Positions 7,456 through 14,835 of a DNA stretch of 29,472 nt are shown here, piece after piece. The translations under genes and the position numbers were made by a program. The stretch lies in the IMG/VR virus record IMGVR_UViG_3300034102_001543, positions 1 to 29,472 of that record; one strand, 5' to 3'. A model generated the notes under the pieces. That model made no database searches. It was not told the origin of the DNA and saw only the letters and a list, made by a program, of their open reading frames with translations. This stretch comes from a virus. The stretch's first letter is position 1. Each line of letters opens with the position of its first letter.

Positions 7456-8049
7456 TTATATAATTTCAAATGCAATTATCCCGTTTCTTATTTCTGGCAA
7501 ATTAAAAATAATTTTATATTTATCTGGGGAAGATATAACACTAGCTTTAATAGCTCTGCCTTTTCTTACCTCTGTATCGTCTAATACAATTATTTTTGAT
7601 CTATTTGCAAGTTTTTTAAACTCACTTTCTGTGGAAAATTCACCGCCATCCAACACTAACAAATCTATTTTATTTGGAAGAATTTCAAATACGTTTTCGC
7701 ATGTTTTTATATTTGCAATATCATTTTGAAACCAATTTTTTTCATCAAAATTTAAATTATTAGAATCCATATCTTTTTCATCTACAATTCTTCCATGTAT
7801 CAAAAATGCCCATTCCGGAAGTTTATTTTCCCAAGATTTTACAGCATTGTTATGCATTGATAAATCACTTTCAAGAGAAATAAATTTAATTTCAGATTTA
7901 TTTGAATTTGCAAGACCATGAATAATACATTCAGTGCTGCCCATCCCATCCCATGTTCCAATTTCTACAACTGTTTTTATATCTGCATTTTTTTTACAAA
8001 TATCTGTAAGAAATGATCCCAAAAAAGTATTTGAAGTTATTTGACCCAT
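7456..8049 (-). CDS. Second class I methyltransferase-fold protein
   Basis: 197 residues with a Rossmann-type SAM-binding motif VVEIGTWDGMGST (27-39), an acidic end of strand 2 in FISLESD (about 56-62) and DLLVLDGGEFST (129-140) in the place of motif IV. KIIVLDDTEVRKGR (about 151-164) resembles the 'iiviDD' segment seen in cephalosporin-hydroxylase and sugar O-methyltransferase relatives. This suggests a sugar O-methyltransferase, but a non-methyltransferase Rossmann protein is not excluded. It differs clearly from the other methyltransferase-fold gene at 4333-4956, so it is not a recent duplicate. One base separates it from the exostosin-like gene upstream. Confidence 0.65.
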   Translation of the reverse strand: MGQITSNTFLGSFLTDICKKNADIKTVVEIGTWDGMGSTECIIHGLANSNKSEIKFISLESDLSMHNNAVKSWENKLPEWAFLIHGRIVDEKDMDSNNLNFDEKNWFQNDIANIKTCENVFEILPNKIDLLVLDGGEFSTESEFKKLANRSKIIVLDDTEVRKGRAIKASVISSPDKYKIIFNLPEIRNGIIAFEII

Positions 8050-8050
8050 A

Positions 8051-8881
8051 TTAATCCTTAAATATTTTTCCCCACCAAGAAGCTTTTAATTTAGAATAAT
8101 CCCAATGTTGTTTCATCATTTCTTCATATTTATTTTGCAAATAATCTTCGGTTATTTCGGTCCAATCATTTACAAATAAAATTGGAAGATCTTTAAAATT
8201 AGAATAAGCATATTCATATTTAACTATAGGTATCGTTCTACAATATAGAGCTTCCCAAAGTCTATGTGTGTCTATACCATTGCCTCTTGGGCAAAGAGTA
8301 AATTTATGTTGTATAAGATCATGAAGATAATTTTTAATTTTTTCATCACTATTTAAAAAATCATAATTTGCTATAGTAATTGAAAAATTTTTAAGATTTA
8401 AACAATAATCTAATAATGGTTTTCTTTCAAGAGGATAGGTATTTGTTCTAAAATTTGTATATAATAATTTAGTTCTTGTCTGAAAGGTATTTAATAATTT
8501 AATGTCTTCGACTTTTGGAGTTAGATTGCAATAAGGGGGACCTAATCCCAATGGTATTTTTACTACTGATTTATTTATACTAGTAGCATTTGGACCAAAT
8601 ATAGTTTTAACGCATTTTGGTCTTTCAGATAGAAATATATCATCTAATTCATAATCACTGTGCTGAGTGACAATTGTAATTTTAAAAGAATTATTTTTAA
8701 TTTTATAAAAAAATTCATTTAAATAATCACTTTTAACAAACCACACATCATTTTCATTTATAGAATCATCAAACGAATGATCATAGGCGGAAGGTTTATA
8801 TTTTTTGTTACAGTATTTTGCATACTGCATTCCGCTTACAGTATCGTCGTATATTGATGAATCAAAATTTATAAAAGTCAT
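8051..8881 (-). CDS. Exostosin/GT47-like glycosyltransferase
   Basis: 276 residues. The diagnostic part is FTLCPRGNGIDTHRLWEALYCRTIPIV (194-220), matching the exostosin/GT47 nucleotide-sugar binding pattern 'F.lCPrG.g..s.R.wEal..G.iPVi'. Upstream of it, FGPNATSINKSVVKIPLGLG and KLLYTNFRTNTYP look like the linker and first strand of a GT-B C-terminal domain, while residues 1-90 would be a reduced N-terminal domain. The protein is shorter than typical exostosins and has no membrane anchor. Donor and acceptor are unknown. A 57-base gap to the upstream gene holds no clear promoter, so it is probably read from the island's common transcript. Confidence 0.75.
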   Translation of the reverse strand: MTFINFDSSIYDDTVSGMQYAKYCNKKYKPSAYDHSFDDSINENDVWFVKSDYLNEFFYKIKNNSFKITIVTQHSDYELDDIFLSERPKCVKTIFGPNATSINKSVVKIPLGLGPPYCNLTPKVEDIKLLNTFQTRTKLLYTNFRTNTYPLERKPLLDYCLNLKNFSITIANYDFLNSDEKIKNYLHDLIQHKFTLCPRGNGIDTHRLWEALYCRTIPIVKYEYAYSNFKDLPILFVNDWTEITEDYLQNKYEEMMKQHWDYSKLKASWWGKIFKD

Positions 8882-8938
8882 ATTAAATATTTGTAATCCA
8901 ATTTTTAAAATCTAATTGTATTTTCTATCGTGATAGGA

Positions 8939-10054
8939 TCAAAAATTAACTTCACTCATTACTTTTTTCCACTTATCATAAACTTTTTGTTTTCTTTGAT
9001 TATTTGCTGTTTTCATATTATTGCTTATATTCATAAGTTCATCATTTTTAATTGTAGATAATCTATTCTTAAGTTCATCCCAACTATTAAAATATTGAAT
9101 ATGTGGCATCCATTCTGTGTCGTAAAAATCTGCCAATGGAAGCCATTTTTTAAATTTATTTAAATCTTGATAATGATTGGGATCATCTGGTCCGGGTTTT
9201 ATTACTGAACCTTCTTTCCATTCGGTTGGATAATGTTCTGGTTTTAAATTCCATGTTTCATTCCAAGTAACTTCTCCCAATATTTGGTTACCGTGATTTT
9301 TTTTCATTTCAATCATTAAATCAACCGATGGAAAAAACATAGGTATATTTTGCGTATAATATTCAAAAATAGACATTGTAGAAACATTATATGGAACACC
9401 AACTATTCCTTTATATTTTACAACATCAGACCACTGATAATTATGACCCAATGCTTTACTCTTTTCAATAAGATTTGGTATTTGGCCATTACAATAATTA
9501 CCATAATTCATAAATCTAGAATAATACAAAAATTTATCTTTGTTTGGTGAATAATTAACACCAGTATATTCACACAAATTTGGTATATGTGTAAATTCTC
9601 TATCCAAAAAATATTTTCCATATTCAGCATCATATTTGCTATTGGCGATTAAAGTGATTTGACCTTTATCGACACCTTCTCTTAAAAAAGTATTAAATTT
9701 TTCCCACTCTTTTGGTCTCGTAGAAAAAGGACATTCATAACGAATAGATGCAACCATAATAATTGGTTTGTTCCAGTTTTTAAATAATCTGGAAAAAATA
9801 GGTGGGTGTGTTGTTAAAAATGCATCATATTGATTCAATTCGTTTTTGTAACGATTGTAAAATGCATCACACATTTCTTCATTTATATTATACCAATTTT
9901 CTTGTGTTATTACATCTGTTGTAGTTTTACTTCTACCGAACACCCAATTGTGTCCAGACATATTCCAACTTGTTACTTCGTGACCCAAATCTGTTAAAAT
10001 GTTTTTAATGTCACCTATTACAGAAATATGTAAATCTAAATTAAATAATTTCAT
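8939..10054 (-). CDS. Probable GT-B glycosyltransferase
   Basis: 371 residues, the largest protein of the island. The N-terminus (MKLFNLDLHISVIGDIKNILTDLGHEVTSWNMSGH) looks like the first domain of a GT-B enzyme, with an early strand then a helix and the 'LGHEV' motif. KPIIMVASIRYE and TLIANSKYDAEYGKYFL resemble the inter-domain strands, and GVPYNVSTMSIFEYYTQNIPMFFPS (about 219-243) has the 'S..S.fE....g.P.f.p' shape of the donor-binding region. No DXD motif is evident, as expected for GT-B. I do not recognise a specific family, so this call rests on fold-like features and context. The start at 10054 is three bases after the upstream gene. Confidence 0.55.
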   Translation of the reverse strand: MKLFNLDLHISVIGDIKNILTDLGHEVTSWNMSGHNWVFGRSKTTTDVITQENWYNINEEMCDAFYNRYKNELNQYDAFLTTHPPIFSRLFKNWNKPIIMVASIRYECPFSTRPKEWEKFNTFLREGVDKGQITLIANSKYDAEYGKYFLDREFTHIPNLCEYTGVNYSPNKDKFLYYSRFMNYGNYCNGQIPNLIEKSKALGHNYQWSDVVKYKGIVGVPYNVSTMSIFEYYTQNIPMFFPSVDLMIEMKKNHGNQILGEVTWNETWNLKPEHYPTEWKEGSVIKPGPDDPNHYQDLNKFKKWLPLADFYDTEWMPHIQYFNSWDELKNRLSTIKNDELMNISNNMKTANNQRKQKVYDKWKKVMSEVNF

Positions 10055-10057
10055 AAT

Positions 10058-10852
10058 TTATTTTTTTAATTCCTCTAAAATATTTTTTGCATCTAGATGG
10101 TTTTTACAACCATGAAATAAATAATATTCAATTGGACAATTGTTACTAATATAACTTTCCATAACATGGTTTCCAAATCTTAAATTTTTAATATAATCTA
10201 CGTAACATTCATACCATGGAAAATAATTATAACCAATATCTTCAGTAAATGAATGTTTTGTTGCTAACGCATTAACTAAACCTTCGTCTTCAGCATAAAA
10301 CCAAATATCATTTTGTATTGCATATTCTAAATTCCATATTAAATCATCAATAAACCACATATGTTTTTTTGTATTAAAAATACAATTAGCATAGATATAA
10401 TCTATTTTAGGTGTATTTTCTGTAAATATGGAAATAATATTTTTTAAATGTTGTTCGTTTTCTGGTTTTTTAAAAGGATTGTGTGGATGTCTTGCAAATA
10501 AAGGATAATTTATGGTATTTAATTTTTCATAATTTTTATAAAAAATATTATCAATTTCACTTGTTGCTATCATATCACAATCCAATATTAAACAATAATC
10601 AAATGGATTGTTTTTTAAACCAATCCATTTTTGTGCACATATATTCATTTTATTGACATTTTTTAAATTTATTTTTTCTGTAATAACTTTATCAGAATTA
10701 AAATTATAATCAAAATTTATTGTATTAATTTTAATTTTAAATTTACTAAATTCTTTTATTGAATCTACCAAAACTTCCAATAAAGGTAACCAGTCTTCTG
10801 TTGCAAACGTAACAAAACCACAATTTATATTATTCATTGTTGTATTATTCAT
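10058..10852 (-). CDS. GT8-like GT-A glycosyltransferase
   Basis: 264 residues. CGFVTFATEDWLPLLEVLVDSIKEF (11-35) is the N-terminal pattern of GT8 and related enzymes ('v.i....d.y......l..Sl'). FDYCLILDCDMIATSEID (85-101) carries the metal-binding DCD at 91-93. FYAEDEGLVNAL (about 184-196) matches the 'DQ..lN' region, and YYLFHGCKN near the C-terminus matches the closing 'H..G..KPW' motif. All elements of a working enzyme are present. An internal ATG six codons in (MNNINC) is an alternative start. The listed ATG overlaps the upstream stop by one base. Confidence 0.8.
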   Translation of the reverse strand: MNNTTMNNINCGFVTFATEDWLPLLEVLVDSIKEFSKFKIKINTINFDYNFNSDKVITEKINLKNVNKMNICAQKWIGLKNNPFDYCLILDCDMIATSEIDNIFYKNYEKLNTINYPLFARHPHNPFKKPENEQHLKNIISIFTENTPKIDYIYANCIFNTKKHMWFIDDLIWNLEYAIQNDIWFYAEDEGLVNALATKHSFTEDIGYNYFPWYECYVDYIKNLRFGNHVMESYISNNCPIEYYLFHGCKNHLDAKNILEELKK

Positions 10853-11493
10853 TATTTAAAAAATTTATAATAATCTGGGTGTCTAAAATCATTTTCATCA
10901 TATACTTCTCCAACAAATTCAGTTGTTACTCTTTTTGTTGGGAAAGGTTTATTTTCAAAAAATTCATCATGAACTAAACAATTATTTCTGATGATAGGGT
11001 AAACAATAGATTTTAAAAAATCTTGATCAATTTGATAACAATTATTTTTATCAAAATTATTTATCATATTTTTTATACCCTTTAAAATGCCATTTCTGCA
11101 TCCCCACATTCCCCCCAAAATAGCATGTCCATGCCATTGGTGATCTCTCATGATGTGAAAATCTTTATCACTGCTCAACCACTCATCTACTGCTTTTTTT
11201 TCTCTATATGAAATGCGCGAATCAGTATCTCTTGATATACATACATCATCACTATCAGCAGAATAAAAACGCCAAAACATAGATTTCCAATCTCCATCAT
11301 CTTCCATTTGAATTATTTCCGTGTTTGGAATGGATTTTAAATCTAAAATTATATTATTTGGTACACTTTTTCCACAATAAAATCTAGAAATCCAACCCGG
11401 ATAATAGATATTAACTTGCTCTGCATTTTTAATTGCACCAATTGTATACTTTGGATTATCACCCCAAAGACTGTATGAAACAATTTTATTCAT
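10852..11493 (-). CDS. GT-A-like glycosyltransferase with DTD motif
   Basis: 213 residues. MNKIVSYSLWGDNPKYTIGAIKNA is the family N-terminus, MFWRFYSADS leads into VCISRDTDSRISYREKKAVDEWL (84-106) with DTD at 89-91, and FHIMRDHQWHGHAILGGMWGCRNG provides His, Asp and Gly residues that probably shape the active site. Similar proteins are known among phages and large DNA viruses as uncharacterised glycosyltransferases. The strict 'SRDTDSR-S-REK-AVDEWL' block is a strong family marker, although no substrate is established. It is one base downstream of the GT25-like gene and is coupled to the GT8-like gene. Confidence 0.75.
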   Translation of the reverse strand: MNKIVSYSLWGDNPKYTIGAIKNAEQVNIYYPGWISRFYCGKSVPNNIILDLKSIPNTEIIQMEDDGDWKSMFWRFYSADSDDVCISRDTDSRISYREKKAVDEWLSSDKDFHIMRDHQWHGHAILGGMWGCRNGILKGIKNMINNFDKNNCYQIDQDFLKSIVYPIIRNNCLVHDEFFENKPFPTKRVTTEFVGEVYDENDFRHPDYYKFFK

Positions 11494-11494
11494 A

Positions 11495-12124
11495 TTAAAA
11501 ATATGGATTTAAAGAAATTTGAGTTAAAGCGTCATTATGTCCATCTTTTTGATAAAAGATTGGATTTTTTAATGCAAGAATATTGTAATTTTTTAAATTT
11601 AAAGCTACACATTCGTCACAATATCTAGAAATAGATATACATTCTTCTAATTTATTTATAGTAGAGTTTACATACTCTTCTGTATTATACAGAATTGCAT
11701 GTATACCCAACATGTTATAAACTTTTAAATGAGCCTCGTCATATGATGAACTTATGGTTCCTCCCATTGTAGAAACATTTCTCACCATGCCATATTGGTG
11801 TGTTCCAAGATATAGGGCATCACATTTTGGTAAATCTATAGTTGTTTTAAAATTTGCTTCAACAATAGCACAATCATCCTCTAAAATTAAAAATGGAGGT
11901 TTAAAAGTTTTTAATGCTTTGATGTGAGCTTTAGCAACAGCATTTGTTTTTTTCTGTTGAATTTCAATAAATGATAATCCAGTTTTGTCAATTGATTCAC
12001 CATTAATTTCAACAATCGTTTCAAATCCTATTTTTTCAATAAGCGATTGCATTAATTTTTTATAATCAATTGATTTTGGATGAGTAATCCAACATGTTGG
12101 GATTTTTTTTAAATCAATTAGCAT
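11495..12124 (-). CDS. GT25-like glycosyltransferase
   Basis: 209 residues resembling LPS-type family 25 glycosyltransferases. The pattern LSFIEIQQKKTNAVAKAHIKAL (50-71) matches 'GElgc..SH..aw', and FLILEDDCAIVEANF (78-92) carries the family's EDD motif (Glu82-Asp84). The N-terminus (IPTCWITHPKSID) corresponds to 'i.viNLd...dR'. KCDALYLGTHQYG and LGIHAILYNTEEY fit the later 'd.l.Lg' and 'G..aY.ls..ga' segments. Family 25 enzymes add galactose or other sugars to lipopolysaccharide or protein, but the acceptor here is unknown. Its start lies within the end of the upstream gene (11-base overlap). Confidence 0.75.
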   Translation of the reverse strand: MLIDLKKIPTCWITHPKSIDYKKLMQSLIEKIGFETIVEINGESIDKTGLSFIEIQQKKTNAVAKAHIKALKTFKPPFLILEDDCAIVEANFKTTIDLPKCDALYLGTHQYGMVRNVSTMGGTISSSYDEAHLKVYNMLGIHAILYNTEEYVNSTINKLEECISISRYCDECVALNLKNYNILALKNPIFYQKDGHNDALTQISLNPYF

Positions 12125-12770
12125 TTTTTACTATATCGCTTTCATCTTGACCATATTGAAATTTTGATTGTGGTGTGCTACCATTTAGGTGTTTACCATA
12201 AGATTTATCATCGGTATAAAAATGCGATACACCACTAAAATGTTCTGGAATAAAATAATAACTAGGATAAATTCTTAATTTTGTGTATCTTAAATGTCTT
12301 ACCATATTTGTAAGTAAGACTGGTCCTGTTATTTTCCATGCATTTAGAGGTCCAAAATAAATTTGTTCTTGCATGCCAATATGATGTATCATGTGTGACA
12401 TTAGCTCATTATTTTTGCAAGAACCAAGATGACCATTGTGGATTAGTCCAGTTACAGAATATTCGTTTTCCCAACAGGCAAAAGAATCATTTTTTAAAAA
12501 TGATTCCTCTAATGGGTTTAGGCATACTGTATCTGCATCTATATAAACTCCGCCGTAGGTATGCAATAATTCATATCTGAGTATATCGGCTTTCCCGGCC
12601 ATTTCTTCCATTTGGATAAATTGTTTTTTATTTTTTAATTCTGGTAAATTTTTATCGGTCCAAATCATGTATTCCCAGTCCGGGTGTTTGTCTTGCCATG
12701 TTTTCATAATTTGGCTAGGTTTTTTTGACTGGTCACCTAACCAAATTTGATGTATAATTTTTGGAATCAT
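12114..12770 (-). CDS. DXD glycosyltransferase, first gene of the sugar island
   Basis: 218 residues, a textbook 'sugar-binding region containing DXD' (Gly_transf_sug/GT32) enzyme. MIPKIIHQIWLGD (1-13) is the family start. HPDWEYMIWTD (29-39) follows. AGKADILRYELLHTYGGVYIDADTVC (58-83) includes the donor-binding Asp/Arg pair and the DAD metal site (78-80). CWENE and GPLNAWKITGPVLLTNMV match the later conserved 'fe' and 'tGP' blocks. It appears complete. It is the promoter-proximal gene of the island, with a sigma70-type promoter ending 14 bases before the ATG; GAGA just upstream of the ATG is at best a weak ribosome binding site. It shares the DXD family with the gene at 5921-6814. Confidence 0.9.
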   Translation of the reverse strand: MIPKIIHQIWLGDQSKKPSQIMKTWQDKHPDWEYMIWTDKNLPELKNKKQFIQMEEMAGKADILRYELLHTYGGVYIDADTVCLNPLEESFLKNDSFACWENEYSVTGLIHNGHLGSCKNNELMSHMIHHIGMQEQIYFGPLNAWKITGPVLLTNMVRHLRYTKLRIYPSYYFIPEHFSGVSHFYTDDKSYGKHLNGSTPQSKFQYGQDESDIVKNAN

Positions 12771-12784
12771 AAGATCTCACAGTT

Positions 12785-12812
12785 ATTATAAATCTTAAAT
12801 TACTAAAGTCAA
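12785..12812 (-). promoter_or_regulatory. sigma70-type promoter for the sugar island
   Basis: Minus-strand TTGACT (12812-12807), a 16-base spacer and a perfect TATAAT (12790-12785). Initiation is expected near 12778, eight or so bases before the ATG at 12770. It is the exact mirror partner of the promoter at 12823-12850. No terminator is visible before gp55, so it may also feed gp55-gp47-gp46. Confidence 0.75.
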
Positions 12813-12827
12813 ATATATTTATTTGAC
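12808..12827. promoter_or_regulatory. Palindrome joining the two divergent -35 boxes
   Basis: GTCAAATA-tatt-TATTTGAC: a perfect 8-base inverted repeat with a 4-base centre. Each arm contains the TTGAC core of one -35 element, so the two promoters face away from a shared dyad at about 12817.5. It could be an operator, or simply the economical form of back-to-back promoters. Confidence 0.6.
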
Positions 12828-12850
12828 ATTCTCTAGAGTTACTTTATAAT
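12823..12850 (+). promoter_or_regulatory. Consensus sigma70-type promoter for uvsY-uvsW
   Basis: TTGACA (12823-12828), a 16-base spacer and TATAAT (12845-12850); both hexamers are perfect. Twelve bases separate the -10 box from the uvsY ATG, so the expected mRNA leader is about six bases or less and holds no ribosome binding site. Confidence 0.85.
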
Positions 12851-12862
12851 ACATCTTAAAAG

Positions 12863-13300
12863 ATGAATCTAGAGAACCTTAAAGAACTTATTACTAAAGA
12901 CTCTCAAATAGACTCTACAGAGTTAGGAATAGAGTCTCTTAAGATACCTCAAATACACTCAAAGTATCTTACAATTTTATCAGATGTCAAATTACTTTTG
13001 GCAAAACAGCAAAATGACTTGGCAATTTTAAAATTGCGTAAGTGGAAAATTTTTACTGGTAAAGCTTCCCAAGAAGAATTAAAACTTTGGGACGAAGATC
13101 CTTGTAATTTTACACTTTTAAAAAGTGATGTTGAACAATTTATAGAAGCAGATCCAAAAGTTATTGAACTTAAATCTAAAGTTGCTGTCAGTGAAGTTAA
13201 ACTTAGAATGGTGGAAGAATTTTTAAAGGGACTTAATAACAGAAATTTTATGATAAAGTCTGCCATCGATTGGCAAAAAATGATGAACGGAATCATCTAA
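12863..13300 (+). CDS. uvsY: UvsY-like recombination mediator
   Basis: Recombination mediator that loads the UvsX recombinase onto ssDNA coated with gp32. At 145 residues it is close to T4 UvsY (137). The N-terminus MNLENLKELITKDSQIDSTEL parallels T4 MRLEDLQEELKKDVFIDSTKL, and IHSKYLTILSDVKLLL parallels T4 LYSKWLNKHSSIKKEM. The C-terminus NRNFMIKSAIDWQKMMNGI resembles T4 SRGFAIKHIQDMRAFEAG and the marine-phage versions. It is helical and charged throughout, with no cysteine-rich site. The ATG sits in a small inverted repeat and lacks an upstream ribosome binding site, implying translation from a very short leader. It is followed by uvsW after seven bases. Confidence 0.92.
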   Translation: MNLENLKELITKDSQIDSTELGIESLKIPQIHSKYLTILSDVKLLLAKQQNDLAILKLRKWKIFTGKASQEELKLWDEDPCNFTLLKSDVEQFIEADPKVIELKSKVAVSEVKLRMVEEFLKGLNNRNFMIKSAIDWQKMMNGII

Positions 13301-13307
13301 ATATTAT

Positions 13308-14807
13308 GTGGATATAGATGTTGAATCTATTGATGAAGTACGATATTATGTAAAAGCAGAAAAAGGAACCAAACAAGAATTGAGAGATTATTTCTCATTC
13401 ATGGTTCCCGGTGCCCAGTTTATGCCGATGTTCAAACGTCGGATATGGGATGGAAAAATTCGGCTGTATGATATTCTTTCATCCACTCTTCCTAGAGGTT
13501 TAAAATCTTACTTAGAAAAATTTTGCACGGATCGTAAATATACCTTAAATATAAAGGAGAGTAAAAATCCTTTATGCGTAACAGAGGATCAACTTCAGGC
13601 TTTTTACGAATCACTGAAGGTTTCCGTTCGCAAAAAACCAGTTCAAATGCATGCACATCAGGTGCAAGCTATTATGCATGGATTGAACAATCATCGTTCT
13701 GTGTTGATATCACCGACTGGATCTGGAAAAAGTCTTATTATATACGTCTTGGTTCGATATCTACAAAAGGTATTAAATACCGACCGCAAAATATTGATTT
13801 TGGTTCCAACCGTTGGCCTCGTCAATCAGATGGAGGCCGATTTTTTTGATTACTCAAGTCAAGATAAGACTTGGTCGTGCAAGAAATACATTCACAAGAT
13901 ATCTGCTGGCGAAGAAAAAGAAACAAATAAACAGATAGTAGTCTCTACTTGGCAATCTATATACAAGTTACCCAGAGAGTGGTTTGACAAATTTGATGCT
14001 ATATTTTTTGATGAATGCCATCAAGCAAAAGCAGAATCGATAAACTTTATTGGCCAAAAACTTACCAAGGCTTGGTTTCGTTGTGGAACTACAGGGACGT
14101 TACAACAAACACAAGCACACAGATTGAGTATTGAAGGAATACTGGGCCCAGCAGTTCAATTCATTCAAACAAAAAACTTAATGAACAAAGGGTTGCTTGC
14201 TCAACTCGGAATTGATTGTATTCTATTGAAATACACAGACGAAGAAAAACAATTACTTAAAAAACAAAAATATGCCGATGAGATAAAATGGATCATAAGT
14301 AATGATAAGAGAAATGAATTCATCTGGCAACTGGTCTCCAGAACAAAGGGCAATACGCTTGTACTCTTCAATTATGTTGAAGCGCAAGGGAAGCCTCTCT
14401 ACGAACTTTTCAAAGAAAAAGCGGGAACACGCAAGGTATATTTTATCTCAGGTAAAACCGAAGCCCAAGCCCGTGAATACATTCGAAGAATTATTGACAC
14501 TGAGAAAGATGCCATTTTGGTGGCGAGTTACGGCACAACTAGTGCTGGTATTAATATCGTTAATCTTGATAATATTGTATTCGCCTCTCCTACAAAATCC
14601 GTAATTCGTTTACTACAAAGTATTGGTCGTGGATTGAGAGTGTCAGAGAAAAAGAAAACATTAAAAGTATTTGATATTGTTGATGATCTTTGTTGGAAGT
14701 CTCACAAAAATCACGTGTATCGACATTTTGAAGAACGTGTAAAGATATACAAAAAAGAAAAGTTTGACTTTAAAACATTTTTGATGAGTTTTACAGACCT
14801 TAAGTAA
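13308..14807 (+). CDS. uvsW: UvsW-like DNA/RNA helicase
   Basis: Superfamily 2 helicase that unwinds R-loops and branched DNA and helps switch from origin- to recombination-dependent replication in T4. 499 residues (T4 UvsW is 503). The N-terminal domain MDIDVESIDEVRYYV ... ELRDYFSF ... RRIWDGKIRLYD matches T4 UvsW. Walker A SPTGSGKS is at 135-142, Walker B reads FFDECH (DECH 235-238), motif III-like CGTTGTL is at 259-265, and motif VI QSIGRGLR is at 437-444. The start is GTG at 13308; an ATG two bases earlier is in another frame and stops after three codons. The GTG start aligns with the T4 N-terminus. It is co-transcribed with uvsY. Confidence 0.97.
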   Translation: MDIDVESIDEVRYYVKAEKGTKQELRDYFSFMVPGAQFMPMFKRRIWDGKIRLYDILSSTLPRGLKSYLEKFCTDRKYTLNIKESKNPLCVTEDQLQAFYESLKVSVRKKPVQMHAHQVQAIMHGLNNHRSVLISPTGSGKSLIIYVLVRYLQKVLNTDRKILILVPTVGLVNQMEADFFDYSSQDKTWSCKKYIHKISAGEEKETNKQIVVSTWQSIYKLPREWFDKFDAIFFDECHQAKAESINFIGQKLTKAWFRCGTTGTLQQTQAHRLSIEGILGPAVQFIQTKNLMNKGLLAQLGIDCILLKYTDEEKQLLKKQKYADEIKWIISNDKRNEFIWQLVSRTKGNTLVLFNYVEAQGKPLYELFKEKAGTRKVYFISGKTEAQAREYIRRIIDTEKDAILVASYGTTSAGINIVNLDNIVFASPTKSVIRLLQSIGRGLRVSEKKKTLKVFDIVDDLCWKSHKNHVYRHFEERVKIYKKEKFDFKTFLMSFTDLK

Positions 14808-14815
14808 GATAAATA
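14808..14815 (+). promoter_or_regulatory. Late-promoter-like box GATAAATA
   Basis: GATAAATA begins directly after the uvsW stop codon and matches the T4 late consensus at seven of eight positions. The ATG at 14836 is 20 bases downstream, with AAGGAGG between, so it would give a normal leader. Confidence 0.5.
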
Positions 14816-14835
14816 ATTTAAAGGAGGACATTTAA

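Noticed and set aside
5045-11660. Perfect minus-strand TATAAATA octamers inside sugar genes at 5045-5052, 6052-6059, 8572-8579 and 11653-11660
   Set aside because: They lie in AT-rich coding DNA, 89 or more bases from the next start, without a consistent distance to a gene. Chance matches are expected at this composition, so they were not called promoters.
4333-12770. DNA-base glucosylation system like T4 alpha/beta-glucosyltransferase
   Set aside because: None of the glycosyltransferases shows recognisable similarity to the T4 DNA enzymes, and no deoxycytidylate hydroxymethylase is in the window. It remains possible but unsupported.
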